A DNA stretch of 50,066 bases from a bacterium (GCA_030428695.1 JAUIEM010000007.1:1-50066), one strand, 5' to 3'. Counted from the first letter of the stretch, positions 16,174-25,147 are shown. Program-made: numbers and translations. The notes: generated by a model not told the origin, from the sequence alone.

Positions 16174-17463
16174 ATGCTCGACGTCGCAGAGCCCCTGATC
16201 GAAGCGCAGGCCCAGGTGGCCGCCCGCGTCGGGGAAGACGCCTTCAGCGCGCTGCGCCTGCGCGGCCTCGAGCGCTTCACCACGCTCGGGCTGCCGACCC
16301 GCAAGCACGAGGACTGGCGCTACACCAACGTCTCCCGGCTCAAGACCACGCGCTGGGAGAGCCCGGAAGGGACGGACTTCGACGCCACGGCCACCGGCTA
16401 CGACGAGGTCGTCGGCCTGTGCGCGCGGCGGATGGTGTTCGTCAACGGCCGCTTCAGCCCCGCGCACTCCGACCTCGGCACGCTGCCCGAGGGGCTGCGG
16501 GTCGCCTCCCTCGACAGCCTGCGGGCCGCGCCCTCCGCCGAGCTGGTCGCCCACCTCGGCGCGATCGCCGACGCGAGCGAGCGGCCCTTCGTCGCCCTGA
16601 ACGAGGCCTGCCTCGAGGACGGGGCGGTCGTGCAGGTCGCGCCCGGCACGGTCGTCAAAGAGCCCCTCGCGCTGATCTTCGTCGCGACCGGCGGCCTCAG
16701 CAACCTGCGCAACGTCGTGCTGGTCGGCCAGGGCGCCGAGCTGTCGGTGGTCGAGGCCTACGTCGGCAGCGGCGAGAGCTTCACCAACGTCGTGACCGAG
16801 GTCGCCCTCGGCGCGAACGCGGGCTTCGAGCACGCCAAGCTGCAGGAAGAGAGCCTCGAGGCGGTGCACATCGCCGAGCTGCACGTGCACCAGGAGCGCG
16901 ACAGCCGGCTGCGCTCGCACTCCTACGCCCTCGGCGGCGACCTCGTGCGCAACGCGATCCTCGCCCGGCTCGACGCGCCGGGCGGCGACTGCGCGATGCA
17001 CGGGCTGTACCTGGTGCGTGGCAAACAGCACGTCGACAACCACACCGCGATCGACCACCGCAAGCCGCACTGCAACAGCGCCCAGATCTACAAGGGCATC
17101 CTCGGCGACGACGCGGTGGCGGTCTTCGACGGCAAGGTCTTCGTGCGGCCCGACGCACAGAAGACGACCGCCGAGCAGTCGAACAAGAACCTGCTCCTGT
17201 CCGACAAGGCGCTGGTGCACACCAAGCCCGAGCTGCAGATCCTCGCCGACGACGTGCGCTGCCACCACGGCGCGACGGTCGGCCAGCTCGACGAGGACGC
17301 GCTGTTCTACCTGCGCTCCCGCGGCCTCGGCGCCGAGCTCGCGCGGCGCACCCTGACCTACGCCTTCGCGAGCGACATCGTCGCGGAATCGACCGTGCCC
17401 GCGCTGCGCGAGCGGCTCGAGGCGCACATCCTCGCCCGCCTGGACTTCGAGGGAGAATCCTGA
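16174..17463 (+). CDS. sufD: SufD, Fe-S scaffold subunit
   Basis: A 429-aa SufB paralogue and partner in the SufBC2D complex. The N-terminal helical part contains GLPTRKHEDWRYTNVSRL, a strong SufD signature, and the C-terminal beta-helix includes HNHTAIDHRKPHCNS-like text (DNHTAIDHRKPHC) and NKNLLLSDKALVHTKPELQI. These conserved His and Cys residues match the SufD face that helps form the nascent cluster. The stop overlaps the sufS start (TGATG). Confidence 0.96.
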   Translation: MLDVAEPLIEAQAQVAARVGEDAFSALRLRGLERFTTLGLPTRKHEDWRYTNVSRLKTTRWESPEGTDFDATATGYDEVVGLCARRMVFVNGRFSPAHSDLGTLPEGLRVASLDSLRAAPSAELVAHLGAIADASERPFVALNEACLEDGAVVQVAPGTVVKEPLALIFVATGGLSNLRNVVLVGQGAELSVVEAYVGSGESFTNVVTEVALGANAGFEHAKLQEESLEAVHIAELHVHQERDSRLRSHSYALGGDLVRNAILARLDAPGGDCAMHGLYLVRGKQHVDNHTAIDHRKPHCNSAQIYKGILGDDAVAVFDGKVFVRPDAQKTTAEQSNKNLLLSDKALVHTKPELQILADDVRCHHGATVGQLDEDALFYLRSRGLGAELARRTLTYAFASDIVAESTVPALRERLEAHILARLDFEGES

Positions 17464-18713
17464 TGAGCACGACGGTCCCGACCCGAGGGAGCCCGCCGCT
17501 CGACGTCGCGAAGGTCCGCGCCGACTTCCCGATCCTGGCCCGCCAGGTCTGGGACCGGCCGCTGGTCTACCTCGACAACGCCGCGACCACGCAGAAGCCG
17601 CGGGCGGTGATCGAGCGTCTGAAGGCGTATTACGAAGAGGACAACGCGAACATCCACCGCGGCGTCCACTTCCTCTCCCAGAAGTCGACCCGCGACTACG
17701 AGGACGCCCGGGAGACCGTGCGCGCCTTCATCAACGCCGAAGCGGCCCGCGAGATCGTGTTCGTGCGCGGCGCGACCGAGGGCATCAACCTCGTCGCCTC
17801 GACCTGGGGCCGGGCGAACATCGGGGCCGGCGACGAGGTCGTGATCTCGGGCATGGAGCACCACTCGAACATCGTGCCCTGGCAGATGCTGTGCGAGGAG
17901 AAGGGTGCGAAGCTGCGCGTGATCGAGGTCCTCGACAACGGTGAGCTCGACCGCGAGTCGTTCACGAAGGTGCTCAGCGAGCGCACGAAGCTGGTCGGCG
18001 TGGTGCACGTGTCGAACTCCCTCGGCACGATCAACCCGGTCGCCGGGATGATCGCCGAGGCCCACGCGGTCGGCGCCAAGGTGCTGATCGACGGCGCCCA
18101 GGCCGTCCCCCACGTCGCCGTCGACGTGCAGGCCCTCGACTGCGACTTCTACGTCTTCAGCGGCCACAAGGTCTACGGACCGACGGGCGTCGGCGCCCTG
18201 TACGGCAAGGCCGCGCTGCTCGAGGCGATGCCGCCGTACCAGGGCGGCGGGGAGATGATCCTCAAGGTCTCTTTCGAGGAGACGCTCTACAACGAGATTC
18301 CGAACAAGTTCGAGGCCGGCACCCCGCACATCGCCGGCGGCATCGGTCTGGCGACGGCCCTCGACTACGTGTCCGCCCTCGGCCTGGACGCGATCGCCGC
18401 CCACGAGGCCGACCTGCTCGCCCGCGCGACGGCCGCGGTGACGGAGATCGAAGGGGTGAGGATCATCGGGAACGCGGCGGAGAAGGCGGGCGTCCTGAGC
18501 TTCGTTCTCGACGGCGTCCACCCGCACGACATCGGCACCATCCTCGACCACGAAGGCGTCGCGGTGCGGGCCGGACACCACTGTACCCAGCCCGTGATGC
18601 AGCGTTTCGGCGTACCGGCCACCGCGCGGGCTTCCTTCGGTCTGTACAACCAGCCTTCCGATGTGGATGCCCTGGTGCGCGGCATCCGCAAGACCCTGGA
18701 GGTCTTTGCCTGA
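17463..18713 (+). CDS. sufS: SufS cysteine desulfurase
   Basis: A 416-aa class II PLP desulfurase that takes sulfur from cysteine, giving alanine and an enzyme persulfide. The PLP lysine is Lys236 in FSGHKVYGPTG, and the catalytic cysteine is Cys374 in RAGHHCTQPVM. LDNAATTQKP and HRGVHFLSQKST at the N-terminus are characteristic. The frame is open upstream for a kilobase inside sufD, but the ATG at 17463 (TGATG overlap) fits the family length. SufU, the next gene, is the expected sulfur acceptor. Confidence 0.97.
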   Translation: MSTTVPTRGSPPLDVAKVRADFPILARQVWDRPLVYLDNAATTQKPRAVIERLKAYYEEDNANIHRGVHFLSQKSTRDYEDARETVRAFINAEAAREIVFVRGATEGINLVASTWGRANIGAGDEVVISGMEHHSNIVPWQMLCEEKGAKLRVIEVLDNGELDRESFTKVLSERTKLVGVVHVSNSLGTINPVAGMIAEAHAVGAKVLIDGAQAVPHVAVDVQALDCDFYVFSGHKVYGPTGVGALYGKAALLEAMPPYQGGGEMILKVSFEETLYNEIPNKFEAGTPHIAGGIGLATALDYVSALGLDAIAAHEADLLARATAAVTEIEGVRIIGNAAEKAGVLSFVLDGVHPHDIGTILDHEGVAVRAGHHCTQPVMQRFGVPATARASFGLYNQPSDVDALVRGIRKTLEVFA

Positions 18714-19150
18714 TGTTGCGCGAGCTGTACCAGGAAGTGATCCTCGACCACAACAAGCGGCCGAAGAACTTCCGCACGATCGAAGGGGCGACCCACGAGG
18801 CGGAAGGGCACAACCCGCTGTGTGGCGACAACCTGACCCTGTACCTCGAGGTGGTCGACGACAAGATCGAGGACATCGCCTTCCAGGGCTCCGGCTGCGC
18901 GATCTCGAAGGCCTCGGCCTCGATCATGACCGCGAGCCTGAAGGGGAAGTCGGTCGCCGAGGCCCGCGAGCTGTTCGGGAAGTTCCACGGCATGGTCACC
19001 GGCATGGGCGGCCCCGGGCACGTGGTCGGCAAGCTCGCCGTCTTCGAGGGGGTGAAGGAGTTCCCCGCGCGGGTCAAGTGCGCCAGCCTCCCCTGGCACA
19101 CCCTGGTCGCGGCCCTCGACAACTCCGAGCAGCCCGCGAGCACCGAGTAG
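18713..19150 (+). CDS. sufU: SufU, zinc-dependent sulfur acceptor
   Basis: A 145-aa protein of the IscU/SufU fold. Cys37 and Asp39 (NPLCGD), Cys62 (GSGCAIS) and Cys123 (VKCASLPWHTL) are the metal and sulfur-transfer ligands. The extra segment around 77-115 is the insertion that separates SufU from IscU. SufU binds zinc, docks on SufS and accepts its persulfide. The start overlaps the sufS stop (TGATG). Confidence 0.94.
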   Translation: MLRELYQEVILDHNKRPKNFRTIEGATHEAEGHNPLCGDNLTLYLEVVDDKIEDIAFQGSGCAISKASASIMTASLKGKSVAEARELFGKFHGMVTGMGGPGHVVGKLAVFEGVKEFPARVKCASLPWHTLVAALDNSEQPASTE

Positions 19151-19151
19151 C

Positions 19152-19694
19152 GTGGCCGACCACCGCGTCCTCACGCGCGACTGCGACGTGATGCTGATCC
19201 CGAGCGGCGAGCCGGGGAAGCTGCCGGCCGGCAGCCAGATCCGCGTGATGCAGAAGCTCGGGGGAAACTACACCATCCTGACCGAGCGCGGGCAGATGGG
19301 CCGCATCGCCGGGGCCGACGGCGACGCCCTCGGGGAGGTCGTACCGGAGACCAGCCTCGCCGCCAGCTTCGTGCCCGAGACGACCGACGAGAAGGCGGTC
19401 GACAAGGCCCTGCGCACGGTCTACGACCCCGAGATCCCGGTCAACATCGTCGACCTCGGGCTGATCTACGGCACCTCCCTGGAAGCCCTGCCCTCCGGCG
19501 GCAGCCGCGTCGCGGTGCAGATGACCCTGACCGCCCCGGGCTGCGCGATGAGCGACGTGATCAAGCAGGAGGTGGAGACCAAGCTCCGCGCCCTGCCCGG
19601 CGTCGAGGAGGTCGCCATCGCGCTGACCTTCGATCCTCCCTGGAGCCGCGACCGCATGACCGAGGCGGCGCGGCTCGAGCTCGGCATGCTGTAG
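19152..19694 (+). CDS. sufT: SufT, Fe-S maturation factor (MIP18/DUF59 family)
   Basis: A 180-aa protein starting at GTG one base after sufU. About 75 N-terminal residues (VLTRDCDVMLIPSGEPG...GNYTIL) are typical of the long SufT type; the rest is a DUF59 domain with TVYDPEIPVNIVDLGLIY and MTLTAPGCAMSD, whose cysteine is conserved. SufT helps insert or repair clusters in target proteins. It is the last gene of the suf operon. Confidence 0.93.
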   Translation: MADHRVLTRDCDVMLIPSGEPGKLPAGSQIRVMQKLGGNYTILTERGQMGRIAGADGDALGEVVPETSLAASFVPETTDEKAVDKALRTVYDPEIPVNIVDLGLIYGTSLEALPSGGSRVAVQMTLTAPGCAMSDVIKQEVETKLRALPGVEEVAIALTFDPPWSRDRMTEAARLELGML

Positions 19695-19835
19695 CTCTCT
19701 CGTCACGGCTTCAGGCTCGAAGAGTGGAGAGCCATGCCTCGCTTTGGGCTGATGGTCCTATCCGAATGTAGGGAAAGGGTTTACGAGGCTGCTCACGGAA
19801 CCCGATGACGCACGTCCCCAAGCCTGCGGCGGGCG

Positions 19836-20058
19836 GGGGTAAACCCCGCCCCTACCCCCGGAAAAGCGCACACACCGAGGTAGGGGAGGGGTAAACTCCG
19901 CCCCTACTCCCGGAAAAGCGCACACACCGAGGTAGGGGAGGGGTAAACCCCGCCCCTACCCCCGGAAAAGCGCACACACCGAGGTAGGGAATGAGGTAAA
20001 CTCCGCCCCTACCCCCGGAAAAGCTCACACCGAGGTAGGGAAGGGGTTCACCCCCTCC
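19836..20058. repeat. Tandem 52-bp hairpin repeats
   Basis: About four copies of a 52-bp unit (starts near 19839, 19891, 19943, 19996; a fifth is partial at 20046). Each junction forms a strong hairpin: GGTAGGGGAGGGG, loop TAAA, then CCCCGCCCCTACC, 13 pairs with one mismatch. In the copy near 19983-20014 the inner arm changes to GAG on the left and CTC on the right, a compensating change. The spacer between hairpins, CGGAAAAGCGCACACACCG, is almost constant. This looks like a palindromic intergenic repeat of the REP/MITE kind; it may also end the suf transcript. Confidence 0.85.
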
Positions 20059-20332
20059 CGTCGTACTTCAGGAACTGGCCTCCCCGCTCCAGGACAGTGC
20101 TCACGCTGAGGTCAGATTCCTTTCCGGCCCCTCGGCCACGCGGTCCGCCACGCGCAAGGGCTGCTGGCGATCTGCGACCCCGGTTTCCTGTACAAGCACA
20201 AGCTAAAGCACCCGGCGTACGATTCCGAGCACCGAGGGGGACGCGTCGCCACGAACCCGGACCGGAGTCGTGCGATGAGACAGTTTTTGACAGGGGTGCG
20301 GTCTAGCATGGGGAAAACTTCAGGAGTCGCCC
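20059..20332. other. Non-coding stretch before the mrfA-like gene
   Basis: The 638 bases between sufT and the next gene hold the hairpin repeats and, beyond them, this stretch. Short open frames on both strands look like noise: Arg/Pro-rich text without a ribosome site. A TTGACA box is at 20287-20292, but the nearest -10-like sequence (TAGCAT, 20304) is only 11 bases away, so I do not call a promoter. Confidence 0.5.
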
Positions 20333-22156
20333 ATGCTTTCCCAGCTCCGCGCCTTTGTCGAGCAGCACGGATTCCTCCCCCGGCCCGCCTGCTCTCCCGT
20401 CGCGCTGCCGGACTGCCTGGGTGAGGGGCTGCGTGCGGCGCTCGCGGGCCGCGTGGGCGACAGCCTCGACGCCGGCGCGGCCGCGCTGCTCGAGAACGCG
20501 CTCGCGGGTGAGCACGCGGCCGTCAGCGCCGCCGACCCCGCGGCGCTCGAGGCCGCGATGCTCGAGCGCCACCGGCGCGATCCGCGGGCGACCGCGGTGT
20601 GGATTGCGGCGGATGCGAGGGCCGCGCGGACCCGCTTGCAGAGCCTGCGCGCCCTGGCCCGAGAGGCGGGTCTCGGGGCCCATGTGCTCGGCATGTATCC
20701 CTCCGCCGCGGAGGGGCGTGGACGGCAGGGAAGCGGCGCGGTGGCGCCGCTTCTGCTTCTCGATGCGGACAGCCTGCACCGCGGGCTGTTGCCCGCCCAT
20801 CTCGCCCACGCGGGTTGGTGGCGGCGGCTCGGCCTGGTCGTGCTCGAGGGCGCCGAGCGCTACAGCGGCGTGCACGGCAGCCACGTGTGCCACGTGTTGT
20901 ACCGTCTGCGGCGCATCGTCGACCACTACGGAGCCGCGCCGACCTACCTGGCGAGCCTCGCGCCGGTCGCCGGGGCGGAAGAGCTGCTGCACCACCTGTT
21001 CGGCCGCAAGCTCGCCTACCGCGCTCCCGACGCCCTCCTCGAGCCGGCCTTCGACGGCACGGGCGGTCCGACCAGGGCGCTGCTCGCGCGGCTGGCGTCG
21101 TGTCTGGCCGGCCGCCGCCCTGAGCTGGCCCTGTGTCCCGAGCATCTGGTGATCCGTGCCTCGCACCTGAAGTGCGCGGCCTTCGAGCTGCCTCTGCACG
21201 CCGACTGCAGCTACGGGGCGGACGGGCTGAGCGCCTACTTCGAGGCGAGCCGTCGGTTGCGCCGCGAAGGGGAGCGGCTGTACTGGATCGGGGTCGAGGC
21301 CCCGGCGGGCACCGTCTCGCTGCGCGAGGTCGGGGTGCAGGGCCTCGAGCTGTGCGATGTCGAGAGCACGCGCTCGATCGGGCGCATCGATCGGGTGTCG
21401 GCCCTCGAGCAGGTCTATCCGGGGGCGGTAGTGGCCTGCGGAGGCCGCAGCTGGATGGTCGAGGACGTCTCCGGCGACCGCCGGGTCGCCGTCGTGCGGC
21501 GCGCGCTGGCGGGGACGAAGAGCACGGTGCGGCTCGAGATCCGCGCCGCGCTGCCCGAAGAGGCGGGCTTCGCGGCGCCGGAAGAGCTGCCCGCGGGAGG
21601 GCCTCTCGCGCTCTACGGGGGCGAGCTCGAGGTCACGGTGCACGCGCGCAGCTACGAAGAGCGCTGCGCCCATAGCGGACAGCTCCTCTACAGCGGCGAG
21701 CTGTCGTCCCATCCCGAGCACCTGATCAGTGCGGGGCTGGCGTTGCGGCTCCCGCCAGGCGTCGGCTGGGGCGAGGTCTTCGCCGAGCTCGTGCGGCTCG
21801 GCGCCGCCTGCCTGGTGCGCTGCGCTCCGGCCCGGCCGGCGGCTGGTCTCGGCGCGCGGCGGCTGACCAGCCTCGGCCATTGTGTGGAGGAAGCGCACGA
21901 CGGGCCGCTGGTCGTGCTGTTCGAGCTCGTGCCCGAGGGCATAGGCCTGGTGCAGGTAGTGCAGCGTCGGCTGCGCGACGTGCTCGAGCTGGTCGCGGCC
22001 TTCCTCGCCGCGTGTCCATGTGAGGAGAGGGGTTGCGCGGCCTGCGTCGGCGCCGGGGCAGAGCCCGGGGACAAGGCCGGACTGCTCTCCTTCGTGCGCG
22101 GGTGCCTGGCGGGAAAGCCGTGGACCGTTCCGGTGGAGCGTGTGCCGTGTCATTGA
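20333..22156 (+). CDS. MrfA-like protein with degenerate, motor-less helicase core
   Basis: A 607-aa relative of MrfA (YprA), the repair helicase, starting at an ATG with AGGAG upstream. Clear MrfA landmarks remain: SGVHGSHVCHVLYRLRRI (178-195), HLKCAAFELP (278-287), a SIGRIDRVSA stretch, and the C-terminal zinc site C561/C563/C568/C571 (CPCEERGCAACVG). But the motor is gone. Where Walker A should be is VSAADPAALE, the DExH box reads LEGAER (171-176), and SAT reads SLAP (208-211). Only about 45 residues separate the first RecA-like region from HLKCAA, where MrfA has a whole second RecA domain. The frame is intact and downstream domains are well kept, so this is probably a retained non-ATPase protein, not a pseudogene. 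It overlaps mrfB. Confidence 0.85.
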   Translation: MLSQLRAFVEQHGFLPRPACSPVALPDCLGEGLRAALAGRVGDSLDAGAAALLENALAGEHAAVSAADPAALEAAMLERHRRDPRATAVWIAADARAARTRLQSLRALAREAGLGAHVLGMYPSAAEGRGRQGSGAVAPLLLLDADSLHRGLLPAHLAHAGWWRRLGLVVLEGAERYSGVHGSHVCHVLYRLRRIVDHYGAAPTYLASLAPVAGAEELLHHLFGRKLAYRAPDALLEPAFDGTGGPTRALLARLASCLAGRRPELALCPEHLVIRASHLKCAAFELPLHADCSYGADGLSAYFEASRRLRREGERLYWIGVEAPAGTVSLREVGVQGLELCDVESTRSIGRIDRVSALEQVYPGAVVACGGRSWMVEDVSGDRRVAVVRRALAGTKSTVRLEIRAALPEEAGFAAPEELPAGGPLALYGGELEVTVHARSYEERCAHSGQLLYSGELSSHPEHLISAGLALRLPPGVGWGEVFAELVRLGAACLVRCAPARPAAGLGARRLTSLGHCVEEAHDGPLVVLFELVPEGIGLVQVVQRRLRDVLELVAAFLAACPCEERGCAACVGAGAEPGDKAGLLSFVRGCLAGKPWTVPVERVPCH

Positions 22157-23295
22157 CCCCGCCGCAGCCGGGCGGCCCCGGTGACAACCTGCGCGTCCGG
22201 CTCGAGCGGCTCGAGCTCGCCGACCTCGCGGTCGCTCCGCTGCCGTCCAGGGGGGTGGGGCCGGGCGACTATCCGCGTGCGGGGGCGAGGGAGGCGCTGC
22301 GCCTCGTCCTCGACGGTGAGGACGGCCCACGGGTGTCGTCGTTGCCCGGGCAGTGGGAGGCGCTGCCGACGCCGTGTCTGGTCGCGCACCTGCCGGCCTC
22401 GTTGCAGGTGGGGGCGTACCGGGTCGGGGCGTTGCGCGGGCTCGAGCGCTCGCTCGCGGCCCTGTTCCCGGAGCAGACACCCGGGCTCGAGGAGGTCGTC
22501 TTCCTCGACACCGAGACCACCGGGCTCGAGCTCGGCATGGGGACCTACGTCTATCTGGTCGGCCTCGGCAGCGTCGCGCCGGACGGTAGCCTGCGGGTCG
22601 AGCAGCTCTTCCTGCGCTCGCCGGCGGGCGAGGCGCAGTTCCTGCGCGACCTCGACGCGCGGCTGCGGCGCTTCCGCGCGGTGGTCAGCTTCCACGGCGC
22701 CGGCTTCGACCTGCCGCACCTGCTCGCGCGCTACGCCGGTCACGGCCAGTCCAGCGTGCTCGGCGCGCTCGCCCACTGCGATCTCGCGCTGCTGAGCAAG
22801 GGGCTGTGGCGGGCGAGCTTCGAGCGCCATCGGCTGCGCGACTACGAGCAGCACGTGCTCGGCTTCCGGCGCGGGGATGACATCGAGGGCGCGGCCTGTC
22901 CGCAGGCCTACATCGACTTCCTGACCGAGGGGGCGCGCGACGACCTGCGTCGGGTGTTCGTGCACAACGCCCTCGATCTGCTCTCCCTCGCGCTGCTCGC
23001 GCCGCGTTTCAGCGCGCGGCTGGCGGCGCCGAAGAGCCCGGCGGAACACTTCGGTGCGGGGCGCATCGCGCTGGCTCGTGGGGAGTCGGAGCGCGCCCTG
23101 TACCTGTTCGACAAGGCTGCGCAGGAGCGTCACGGCTTGCCGGCGCACTACCGTGGCCGGTCATTGTGGCGGATGGCGAGTGAGCTCGGTCGTTGGGGGA
23201 AGAGCTCACTCGCCCGCAGCCTGCTCGAGGACCTGCTGGAAGTCCCCGAGTTTGCCGAGGCGGCGCGTGGGGCGTTGGCCGCCGGCTGGCTGTAG
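22147..23295 (+). CDS. mrfB: MrfB-like DEDD exonuclease
   Basis: A 382-aa protein like YprB/MrfB, which with MrfA removes mitomycin-type DNA lesions in Bacillus. Start GTG at 22147 overlaps the mrfA-like stop by 10 bases and has GGTGGAG upstream. The exonuclease domain has D121 and E123 (FLDTETTGLELG), D188 (SFHGAGFDLPHL) and H273/D277 (HNALDLLSL), so the metal-binding acids are intact. The C-terminal part (about 285-382) is helical and TPR-like. Unlike its partner, it looks fully active. A strong terminator follows. Confidence 0.9.
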   Translation: MSLTPPQPGGPGDNLRVRLERLELADLAVAPLPSRGVGPGDYPRAGAREALRLVLDGEDGPRVSSLPGQWEALPTPCLVAHLPASLQVGAYRVGALRGLERSLAALFPEQTPGLEEVVFLDTETTGLELGMGTYVYLVGLGSVAPDGSLRVEQLFLRSPAGEAQFLRDLDARLRRFRAVVSFHGAGFDLPHLLARYAGHGQSSVLGALAHCDLALLSKGLWRASFERHRLRDYEQHVLGFRRGDDIEGAACPQAYIDFLTEGARDDLRRVFVHNALDLLSLALLAPRFSARLAAPKSPAEHFGAGRIALARGESERALYLFDKAAQERHGLPAHYRGRSLWRMASELGRWGKSSLARSLLEDLLEVPEFAEAARGALAAGWL

Positions 23296-23300
23296 TCGGG

Positions 23301-23338
23301 CCGCCGCTCCAGCCATGGGAGCGGCGGTTCGGCTTTTT
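23301..23338 (+). terminator. Rho-independent terminator of the mrfAB-like operon
   Basis: A perfect 10-bp stem, CCGCCGCTCC / GGAGCGGCGG (23301-23310 and 23318-23327), 7-base loop, then TTCGGCTTTTT. It starts 6 bases after the mrfB stop. No matching T-run exists for the opposite strand. Confidence 0.88.
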
Positions 23339-23366
23339 CTTCGGGGCTCCCGCTGGCTGCCCGGGC

Positions 23367-24386
23367 CTACACCTCCAGCACGATCTTGCCGGTGAGCGTG
23401 CCCGCATCGATCAGGGCGTGGGCCTCGGCCGCCTGCTCGAGGGGAAGCCGGGCGCCGATCAGCGGCTCGAAGCCCCCGGCCTGGTAGTCTTCGAGCAGCC
23501 CCTGCCAGTCTCGCACACATTGCGCGTGCGAGGCCCCGGGGCTGACGGTGATGCCGTAGAAGCACACCCGGCGCCGGTCGAGCCGCAGCTTGAGCCGCAG
23601 GAAGCGCCAGGCTCCGCCGAGCATCCCCCGCCAGCCCTCGGCGATCACGCCGGACAGCCCGAACCAGACCAGGGCGCCGCGGGGCCCGAGCACCCGGTAG
23701 CTGCGCATCAGGTTGTCGCCGCCAATGCCGTCGAAGACCGCGTCGACGCCTTCGGGGCAGAGCTCGGCGAGGCGGGCGACGAAGTCTTCGCTGCGGTAGT
23801 CGATCGGGATGCCGCCGCGGGCGCGCACCGTCTCGTGCTTGCGCGCCGAGGCGGTGCCGTAGACCTCGAGATCCAGGGCCCGGGCGAGGTCGAGCACGGC
23901 GGTGCCGACGCCGCCCGAGGCGCCGTGCAGCAGCAGGCGTTGTCCGCGCTGGAGCCGGGCGAGGCGCAACATCTGGCGGGCGGTGATGTAGTTCAGGCCG
24001 AGGGCGACGGCGACCGCGGGCTCGACCTCGTCGGGAACCGTCACCAGGCGCCGGGCGGGGACGCAGACGTGGCTCGCGTAGCCGCCGATGCCGGTCCGCG
24101 GGAGCAGCGCGGCGACGCGCTTGCCGACGAGGGCCGGGTCGACGCCGCTGCCGACGGCGTCGACGGTGCCGGCGACGTCGTAGCCGGGCGTGAAGGCGCC
24201 CCGGGGCGCGAGCAGCCCGCGGCGGCGCATCACGTCCCCGTAGGCGACGCCGGCCGCCGCGACCCGGATGCGGACCTGCTTGCGGCGCGGCTGCGGGACG
24301 GCGCAGCGTTCGAAGGAGAGCACTTCGGGGCCGCCGGCGCCGCGGATCACGATCCGGTGCGCGCCCTGGTCGAGCGCGGCAGCCAT
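23367..24386 (-). CDS. Zinc-independent MDR oxidoreductase (quinone reductase-like)
   Basis: A 339-aa medium-chain dehydrogenase/reductase. The N-terminal GroES-like part contains GYDVAGTVDAVGSGV, and the nucleotide fold has LLLHGASGGVGTAVLDLA, as in NADPH:quinone reductases and related enoyl reductases. The cysteines that bind catalytic zinc in alcohol dehydrogenases are absent. FDGIGGDNLMRSYRVLGPRGALVWFG is the common 'fd.iGg......l...G..v..G' element. The start overlaps the upstream stop (ATGA), so it is coupled to the unknown gene before it. Substrate unknown. Confidence 0.88.
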   Translation of the reverse strand: MAAALDQGAHRIVIRGAGGPEVLSFERCAVPQPRRKQVRIRVAAAGVAYGDVMRRRGLLAPRGAFTPGYDVAGTVDAVGSGVDPALVGKRVAALLPRTGIGGYASHVCVPARRLVTVPDEVEPAVAVALGLNYITARQMLRLARLQRGQRLLLHGASGGVGTAVLDLARALDLEVYGTASARKHETVRARGGIPIDYRSEDFVARLAELCPEGVDAVFDGIGGDNLMRSYRVLGPRGALVWFGLSGVIAEGWRGMLGGAWRFLRLKLRLDRRRVCFYGITVSPGASHAQCVRDWQGLLEDYQAGGFEPLIGARLPLEQAAEAHALIDAGTLTGKIVLEV

Positions 24387-25108
24387 CAGCCCGCCCTCGG
24401 GATCAGCGGCCGCTCGAACCAGCCCATGCCGCGGCCTTCCCGGACGCGCCGGAAGAGCAGGCGGGCGAAATGCCCGGGCAGCGCGTGCCAGGGGATGTCA
24501 GCGAAACGGGCCGGGAAGCTCTCGACGCAGTGGTTCATGAAGCCGACCAGGCTGTAGAACTCCGCCGGCAGGAGGGCGCCGGCGTCCTCCGGGGTCGGAT
24601 AGGCGAAGCGCTCGGCGCGAGCGATCCAGCCGTCGTCGCCGAGGAACTCGTCGAGGTATTCGTCCTGGCGCGGCAGGATCAGCGCGAGCGTGCGCCTCTG
24701 GGCCCGCGCCTGGGCCGTCTCACCGGCGCGGAGCGCCTCGGTCGCGCGGCGCAGCTTCGCCAGGCCATCCGGGTAGGTCTGGATCAGCTGCAGGTCCCAG
24801 ACCGGCATGCCGGAGTGGTAGGTGAAGTGCAGGTGCCGGATCACCGAGCGCAGCTGGCAGCCCATGCCGGTGCCGATGCGCAGATTGTCCGGGCCGACCA
24901 CCGAGAGGATCAGCGGCTGGCGCAGGATCGGATGGCCGAAAGGGGCGCCGTCGTAGCGGGTCTCGGTCGTCGCCTCGGCGCTGATCACGTACAGCCCCAT
25001 CGTCATCTCTCCCTGGATGACCTGGGCGCGGGTCGGCAGCCGGGGGATGAGGCCGCGCTCGCTGAACGGGGCGAGGCGGCGGGCCAGGGCGCGGTCGGCG
25101 GATCGCAT
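24386..25108 (-). CDS. Unknown cytoplasmic protein, coupled to the quinone-reductase-like gene
   Basis: A 240-aa protein I do not recognise with confidence. No signal peptide or membrane segment. The ATG at 25108 has GAGGAGC upstream; the longer open frame extends into the divergent promoter and is not used. Features include GEMTMGLYVISAEATTETRYDG, a hydrophobic VIRHLHFTYHSGMPVWDLQLIQTYP stretch (seen here as two beta strands) and an acidic, Arg-rich middle. Its ATGA overlap with the reductase and the divergent GntR gene suggest one small metabolic unit controlled by that regulator. Confidence 0.7.
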   Translation of the reverse strand: MRSADRALARRLAPFSERGLIPRLPTRAQVIQGEMTMGLYVISAEATTETRYDGAPFGHPILRQPLILSVVGPDNLRIGTGMGCQLRSVIRHLHFTYHSGMPVWDLQLIQTYPDGLAKLRRATEALRAGETAQARAQRRTLALILPRQDEYLDEFLGDDGWIARAERFAYPTPEDAGALLPAEFYSLVGFMNHCVESFPARFADIPWHALPGHFARLLFRRVREGRGMGWFERPLIPRAG

Positions 25109-25147
25109 CGCGGAGCTCCTCGGGGGCGGTGTTGCACGCCCGCTGAT

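Noticed and set aside
19836..20058. CRISPR array
   Set aside because: Period is 52 bp, but the spacer between hairpins is constant rather than unique, and no cas gene is present.
20097..20309. 69-aa plus-strand and 65-aa minus-strand frames
   Set aside because: Overlapping low-complexity Arg/Pro text, no ribosome site, no recognisable domain.
20287..20309. Promoter TTGACA/TAGCAT before the mrfA-like gene
   Set aside because: Only 11 bases lie between the boxes, too short for a normal sigma-70 promoter.
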